Shown here in pieces: positions 59,794 to 64,000 of a stretch of 64,000 nucleotides of DNA. This DNA comes from JANQFM01 sp035471925 (GTDB taxonomy: Bacteria > Acidobacteriota > UBA6911 > RPQK01 > DATIPO01), in the NCBI GenBank assembly GCA_035471925.1, contig DATIPO010000327.1, positions 7,542 through 71,541 on the forward strand, read 5' to 3'. Both the position numbers and the translations under genes were made by a program. Below the pieces are notes generated by a model. It saw only the letters and a program-made list of their open reading frames with translations, made no database searches and was not told the origin of the DNA. Each line of letters opens with the position of its first letter. Positions within the stretch are counted from its first letter, which is position 1.

Positions 59794-62187
59794 TCAATTG
59801 CTGAAGTCATCTGAATGCCGGGGAGTGGCCTCTCCCGCCTCCTGATCCTGGCCTTGCGAACCTTGTCTGGCGCGGCTTTCAGGCCGCTGGGGGTCGTTCG
59901 AGCCGTGGCCGTAGGCGGGACGGAAGCGCAGCTTGTCCCGGCTCAGTTGGACTTCGATCTTTTCGATTTCCGCCGCCCGGCTGTCGTTGATGAGGATCTC
60001 CGAAACCGGGTCCTGCACCAGCTTCTCCAGGGTGCGCCGCAGCTTGCGCGCGCCTTGCCGGCAGTCGCATCCGCTTTGGTCGAGCAGCCACTGCTTGGCC
60101 TTCTGCGACATCCGCACCTGGAGTCCGCGGTCTCGCAGCCTCAAGTTGAACTCCGCCAGCATGAGGTCGGCGATGCGGGTCAGGTCGGTGCGCGGCAGGG
60201 GCTGGAAGAGGACCATCTCGTCCAGCCGGTCGAGAAATTCGGGACTGAAGACTTTGGCGGCTTCCTCCAGGACGGCTTTCTGGGTCTCCTGATTCGAGGC
60301 CTCGTCCCCGTCCGGGGTGCGGAAGCCGGGAATCTGACGGCCTTGGTTGGCCAATCGGCTTCCCAGGTTGGAGGTCATCAACAACACCGTGTTGCGGAAG
60401 TTGATGGAGTTGCCGTCGGCGTCGGTCAGGCGTCCCTCGTCGAGGATCTGCAGCATCAGGTTGCAGATGTCGGGGTGAGCCTTCTCCAACTCGTCGAAGA
60501 GCACCACCGAGTAGGGATGCCGCCGGATCTGCTCGCTCAGGTGCCCTCCGTCCTGGTATCCCACGTAGCCGGGCGGAGAGCCGATGATCTTGGAAATGCT
60601 GTGGGGCTCCGAGTACTCGCTCATGTCGAGGCGGATCAGCGCGTCCTGGCGCTGGAAGAGAAACTCGGCCAGCCGCCGCGCCAGCTCGGTCTTGCCCACG
60701 CCCTGAGGACCCATGAAGAGGAAGCAGCCGATGGGACGGTTGGGGCTTCCCAGGCCCAGGCGGGAACGGCGGATCACGCTGCTGACGGCGCGGATGGCCT
60801 TGTCCTGGCCGATGACCTGCTCTCCCAGGTCGGACTCCATGCTCTTGAGGCGCAGCGCTTCCTTGCTCTTGAGTCGGGCCACGGGAACGCCGCTCAGCAC
60901 CGAGATGACCTGGTCGACGTGCTCGGGTGTGACCGTGGGCGGCTCCTCGCCGGCTTCCTTGGGGGTCAGCGAAACCTCGCCTCCCTCTTCGCGGACCGAT
61001 CCGATCCATACCGAGACGGCGGCCTCATCGAGGACGTCGATGGCTTTGTCGGGCAGGTTGCGGTCGCTGATGAAGCGGTCCGACTGGCGTACGGCGGCCT
61101 CCAGCGCCTGGCTGGAATAGCGGACGCGGTGGAAGCGCTCCAGACGTCCTTTGAGTCCTTGCAGGATGCTCAGCGTTTCGTCGGGAGTCGTGGCCTCCAC
61201 CTTGACGCTCTGGAAGCGCCGCAGCAGGGCCCGGTCCTGTTCGATGTGACGGCGGAATTCCTTGGCCGTGGTGGCTCCGACGCAGGCGATGTCGCCCTGC
61301 GCCAGGGCCGGCTTGAGGATGTTGGCGGCGTCCATCGACCCGCCCGCTGATCCCGTCCCGATCAGGGTGTGGATCTCGTCGATGAAGACGATGCGGCTGG
61401 GGCTGGACTCCAGTTCGTCGACGATGCCCTGCAGGCGGTCTTCGAACTCGCCGCGGTAGCGGGAGCCGGCAACCACCGACGAGAGCTGCAGCGAAATGAT
61501 GCGCTTGCCTTTGAGTCCGCGCGGAACCTTTTCGTCGGCGATGCGCTGGGCCAGGCCCTCCACGATGGCGGTCTTTCCCACTCCGGGATCGCCCACCAGG
61601 ATGGCGTTCTTCTTGCGCCGGCGGGAAAGGATCTGCACCAGGCGCAGCAGTTCCAGCCGGCGTCCGATGAGAGGATCCAGGGCGCCGTCTTCGGCCAGGG
61701 CCGTCAGGTCGCGTCCGAACTGGGACAGCAGAGGCGTCCGCTGGGCTTCTTGGCCCGGTTTCCGGATCTCCAGCAACTGGCGCACCTGTCCGATGTCCAG
61801 GCCGTGGGTGCGCAGGATGACGGCCGCGCCGCACTCGGGCAGGGACATCATGCCCAGCACCAGGCCCAGCGGACTCAGGCTCTTGCTTCCTTGCTGCTCC
61901 TCTTCGGCCGAACCCAGTTCGATGACCCGTTCGCATTCCGCCGAGAGGGGAAGCTCGCTGCGGGCCGTGATGACCCCCAGGCGGGTGACCGAGCCGCCTT
62001 CATGACGGCAGGACTCTTCGATGCTTGACTGCCGGTTGCCCAGCAGGTCCGTCACCTGGGGATCACGCTGACGCATCAGGGCCAGCAGCAGACATTCGGT
62101 TTGGACGCTGGCCAGGCCTTGCAGTCCGGCGTCGTAACGGGCGTATGAAATGGCACGGCGTACGGCGGCACATGAACGGCTATCCAT
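59794..62187 (-). CDS. ClpC/ClpA-like AAA+ unfoldase without middle domain
   Basis: Clp/Hsp100 ATPase of 797 residues. A divergent Clp N-domain (1-140) is followed by AAA module 1 with Walker A GDPGVGKTA (199-207) and Walker B IVFIDEIHT (266-274), then AAA module 2 with Walker A GPQGVGKTE (493-501) and Walker B VVLFDELEKAHPD. The link between modules is only a short loop (about 395-420), so the coiled-coil middle domain of ClpB/ClpC is missing. An IPGF motif sits where the ClpP-binding loop would be. The C-terminal 40 residues are low-complexity and polar. It may unfold specific proteins; its link with the enediyne genes is only by strand and proximity. The start codon has a weak ribosome site. 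Confidence 0.88.
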   Translation of the reverse strand: MDSRSCAAVRRAISYARYDAGLQGLASVQTECLLLALMRQRDPQVTDLLGNRQSSIEESCRHEGGSVTRLGVITARSELPLSAECERVIELGSAEEEQQGSKSLSPLGLVLGMMSLPECGAAVILRTHGLDIGQVRQLLEIRKPGQEAQRTPLLSQFGRDLTALAEDGALDPLIGRRLELLRLVQILSRRRKKNAILVGDPGVGKTAIVEGLAQRIADEKVPRGLKGKRIISLQLSSVVAGSRYRGEFEDRLQGIVDELESSPSRIVFIDEIHTLIGTGSAGGSMDAANILKPALAQGDIACVGATTAKEFRRHIEQDRALLRRFQSVKVEATTPDETLSILQGLKGRLERFHRVRYSSQALEAAVRQSDRFISDRNLPDKAIDVLDEAAVSVWIGSVREEGGEVSLTPKEAGEEPPTVTPEHVDQVISVLSGVPVARLKSKEALRLKSMESDLGEQVIGQDKAIRAVSSVIRRSRLGLGSPNRPIGCFLFMGPQGVGKTELARRLAEFLFQRQDALIRLDMSEYSEPHSISKIIGSPPGYVGYQDGGHLSEQIRRHPYSVVLFDELEKAHPDICNLMLQILDEGRLTDADGNSINFRNTVLLMTSNLGSRLANQGRQIPGFRTPDGDEASNQETQKAVLEEAAKVFSPEFLDRLDEMVLFQPLPRTDLTRIADLMLAEFNLRLRDRGLQVRMSQKAKQWLLDQSGCDCRQGARKLRRTLEKLVQDPVSEILINDSRAAEIEKIEVQLSRDKLRFRPAYGHGSNDPQRPESRARQGSQGQDQEAGEATPRHSDDFSN

Positions 62188-62483
62188 AGCTTCCAGGGAT
62201 GCCGCATGACCTGCTGTTTTGTCTTCTCCTGCCTTGCGGGGGACAGCTTCGAGTCCTTAGATTTTTGCGCTCGCGCGGGTGCGAAAAGGCCTTTGCTGGC
62301 GGAAGCGCAACTTGGGAGAAGCTTTGAAAAGGCGGGAACCACATCATGGGGCACCAGGATTCGGACTCCCAGTTGTGGCGAGTCACGACTGAACGCGGGA
62401 ATTTGAGCGCAGATTCAGAGTCCCTCGCCATTCGGTCGTTCCGCAGAAAAGTTTCAAGTTTGAATAGAATTAGGAGGGCCAGT

Positions 62484-63059
62484 ATGGCGAAAACACTCAT
62501 CAGCAATGTCAGGCCACTCTACTGGAGTTGCTTATTTCTTCTGGTCGCGGGCTTGGCGTGGGCCGGCAGCTCTTCGGCACCCGACACCTCCGTGGACTGG
62601 GATCCAGAAGCCACCCAAGAACTCCAGAAGGCGCTGCATGAAATGCATCACATCTGGAACACGGGAGACATCACGGGTCTGAAGAAGCAGATCATCGGCG
62701 ACGACGTCTTGGTCACTTTCGAGTTGGACCCGGTCACCCACAAGCCGATCCGCCTGGGTTCCAAGAAGGACCTGTGGAGTTTCGTCGACGACATCGTTGA
62801 CGACATCGAGCAGGAATCGGCGATCAGCTTTCTTGGCAAACCGGTATTGAACTGCCGGGCCACCGACAGCTTTGGCGTCTGCACCGAGGAGTGCTCGGTC
62901 AAGGTCAGCATGCCGAGCGGCGTGGAGGAGCACCACCACCTCTGGTCCACCGCCACGGCTGTGAAGCTTGCCGACGGCTGGAAATTCATCCAGTGGCATA
63001 TGTCCATCGGTTCTCCCGCCGAGGTCTACAAGGACGGCGAGTTGGTGGGCTACAAGTAA
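62484..63059 (+). CDS. Exported SnoaL/NTF2-like protein
   Basis: Protein of 191 residues with a signal peptide at about 1-27 (LFLLVAGLAWAGS). The remainder reads as a single alpha+beta cone fold of the NTF2/SnoaL/DUF4440 superfamily (LQKALHEMHHIWNTGDITGLKKQI, then SVKVSMPSGVEEHHHLWSTATAVKLADGWKFIQWHMS). AGGAGGG at 62472-62478 supports the ATG at 62484 against the longer frame from 62346. It is divergent from the clpC-like gene. Members bind small hydrophobic ligands or act as cyclases, but most exported ones have no known role. Confidence 0.75.
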   Translation: MAKTLISNVRPLYWSCLFLLVAGLAWAGSSSAPDTSVDWDPEATQELQKALHEMHHIWNTGDITGLKKQIIGDDVLVTFELDPVTHKPIRLGSKKDLWSFVDDIVDDIEQESAISFLGKPVLNCRATDSFGVCTEECSVKVSMPSGVEEHHHLWSTATAVKLADGWKFIQWHMSIGSPAEVYKDGELVGYK

Positions 63060-63401
63060 AAGCCCGCTCTCGATTCTGCTCACCCGTTGCCGGGCAGGAG
63101 TCGTTTAGCGGCTCCTCCCGGCTCCCCCAGGCGCTTCTCAGGCGCCACTCAGACTTCCCTTCACTCATCTGCTCGACAAGAGCGTTTCCCCAAAACGGTC
63201 TTACCTTTCTCCGCACGCCGCGGCTCCCACCAGCCGCGGCGCCTCCCTGTCTGGGGGGCGTCCCCCCTTCTGCGACATCGAAATCTCAACCTTTATCTCA
63301 GGTTTTTTTGCCTCCAACGTCGTAGATTTCCCCTTGAGGCGCGTTCCAGGAGGAGTGAAAGGAGCCGACGTGCAAATACAATGCAACGGGAGGTTGTTGA
63401 A
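63060..63401. other. Intergenic region with two hairpins
   Basis: The 342 nt between the SnoaL-like gene and the next small gene hold an 8-bp hairpin (63096-63103 with 63109-63116, one G-T pair) followed within 20 nt by a GGCGC/GCGCC stem. No T tract follows, so intrinsic termination is doubtful. No gene is seen. GGGAGG at 63388-63393 is the ribosome site of the next gene. Confidence 0.4.
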
Positions 63402-63680
63402 ATGAATGTGACCATCGATTTGCCGGAAGAACTGATCAAGGACATCCAATTCGAAGCCGAACTCGAAGAACTCTCGCTGGACGAATGGATGCACAAAACG
63501 CTTAAGCGCCAAGTCTGGCGCCGGGAGGCCTACGACCGCCGCCCCAGCAGCCTCAACATAGCCGACTTCATCCTCCGGGAAGTGAGCGAACTCCCACCCG
63601 AGGAATTGGAGAAAGGACCCGAAGACGGAGCCTTGGAACACGATCACTACATCTACGGGACACCGAAGAAATATCAATGA
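63402..63680 (+). CDS. Small ribbon-helix-helix-like protein next to the CRISPR array
   Basis: Protein of 92 residues of unknown function. The start VTIDLPEELIKDIQFEAELEE followed by LDEWMHKTLKRQVWR resembles a ribbon-helix-helix antitoxin-type DNA-binding domain, and the second half is acidic and probably disordered. GGGAGG (63388-63393) fits ATG 63402 better than the in-frame ATG at 63381. No toxin gene follows: its stop codon ends 2 nt before the first CRISPR repeat. If crRNA precursor is made from the minus strand, as the repeat suggests, transcription could run antisense into this gene. Confidence 0.6.
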   Translation: MNVTIDLPEELIKDIQFEAELEELSLDEWMHKTLKRQVWRREAYDRRPSSLNIADFILREVSELPPEELEKGPEDGALEHDHYIYGTPKKYQ

Positions 63681-63682
63681 CG

Positions 63683-64000
63683 AACACATCCCCGCGTGTG
63701 CGGGGGAAACGCTCACATTGGAATCGGCCTTGGCTTTCAAACGGGCACATCCCCGCGTGTGCGGGGGAAACGCGACGCCATGACCGATCAGACGGCGGGC
63801 AACGGGCACATCCCCGCGTGTGCGGGGGAAACGCTGCTAAGCCGGGATAGTTGACGTGTCAACCAGGCACATCCCCGCGTGTGCGGGGGAAACCGCCTCG
63901 TCGATTCTCACCGGCACGCTTTTGAGGGCACATCCCCGCGTGTGCGGGGGAAACCTGCATGAGCATGCGTGCTCCGTTCTCGATGGCGGCACATCCCCGC
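63683..64000 (-). CRISPR. Type I-E-like CRISPR array, truncated by window end
   Basis: Six 28-nt repeats begin at 63683, 63744, 63805, 63866, 63927 and 63988 with a strict 61-nt period; the last is cut at 64000. Five spacers of 33 nt lie at 63711-63743, 63772-63804, 63833-63865, 63894-63926 and 63955-63987. The repeat contains the ATCCCCGCGTGTGCGGGG hairpin. Its reverse complement begins GTTTCCCCCGC and ends GGGGATGTGCC, which resembles the type I-E repeat in its usual transcribed direction. The array is therefore probably read on the minus strand with its leader to the right. The first repeat differs at its two outermost bases (AA for GG), as expected of the trailer end. No cas gene is in the window. 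Confidence 0.93.

Noticed and set aside
63201..63809. Minus-strand 202-residue frame across the small gene and the CRISPR array
   Set aside because: Its N-terminal part is translated repeat and spacer (HTRG and HAGM motifs typical of mis-called CRISPR ORFs), and the rest is antisense to a better-supported gene.

Overview
The window looks like a GC-rich chromosome fragment of an Acidobacteriota-type bacterium. This is inferred from gene content only: duplicated FtsX/MacB-type orphan permeases (one with a PadR regulator), a carboxypeptidase-regulatory-domain TonB receptor of the Oar type, ASPIC/UnbV FG-GAP proteins and a futalosine-pathway MqnC. No rRNA or tRNA gene was seen.

Layout. 1-6.9 kb: the 3' part of an orphan permease, a PhoB/PhoR-like two-component system, a DUF983 protein, a TlpA-like lipoprotein and a VapBC-like pair. 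6.9-11.4 kb: an SGNH hydrolase and a PadR-permease operon with a good promoter and an operator-like dyad. 11.7-23.8 kb: acetoacetyl-CoA synthetase, an FAD monooxygenase, MscS, the tyrosine-degradation pair HPPD/homogentisate dioxygenase, a GAF-like protein with a long acidic linker, an aminotransferase and PolX. 24.1-34.2 kb: an FG-GAP protein, MqnC, a TonB receptor with a secreted SGNH partner, MetK and a rhomboid protease. 34.4-39.6 kb: four consecutive radical SAM genes, two with SPASM-like and two with B12-binding-like architecture.

39.7-62.2 kb is one long minus-strand run and the most striking part. Its core (42033-52164) is a complete five-gene enediyne warhead cassette in the order unbL, unbV, unbU, pksE, thioesterase, with very short or overlapping junctions. 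The 1923-residue synthase has the enediyne order KS-AT-ACP-KR-DH-PPTase. Upstream on the same strand are a methyltransferase, a DUF899 thioredoxin-fold protein, an ABC1/UbiB-family kinase, a PD40 beta-propeller lipoprotein, an MFS exporter, an unrecognised 396-residue protein and a ClpC-like unfoldase. Downstream are three regulators whose receiver domains all lack the phospho-accepting Asp. No P450, glycosyltransferase or recognised enediyne self-resistance gene is visible, so the product cannot be named.

62.2-64 kb: an exported SnoaL/NTF2-like protein, a 92-residue ribbon-helix-helix-like protein and the trailer end of a type I-E CRISPR array that runs off the right edge.

Two genome-scale patterns recur. 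Several genes (acetoacetyl-CoA synthetase, aminotransferase, polX, mqnC, rhomboid) have a -10-like hexamer 6-9 nt before the start codon and no Shine-Dalgarno, suggesting leaderless mRNAs. A three-hairpin intergenic element of about 115 nt occurs twice in opposite orientations.
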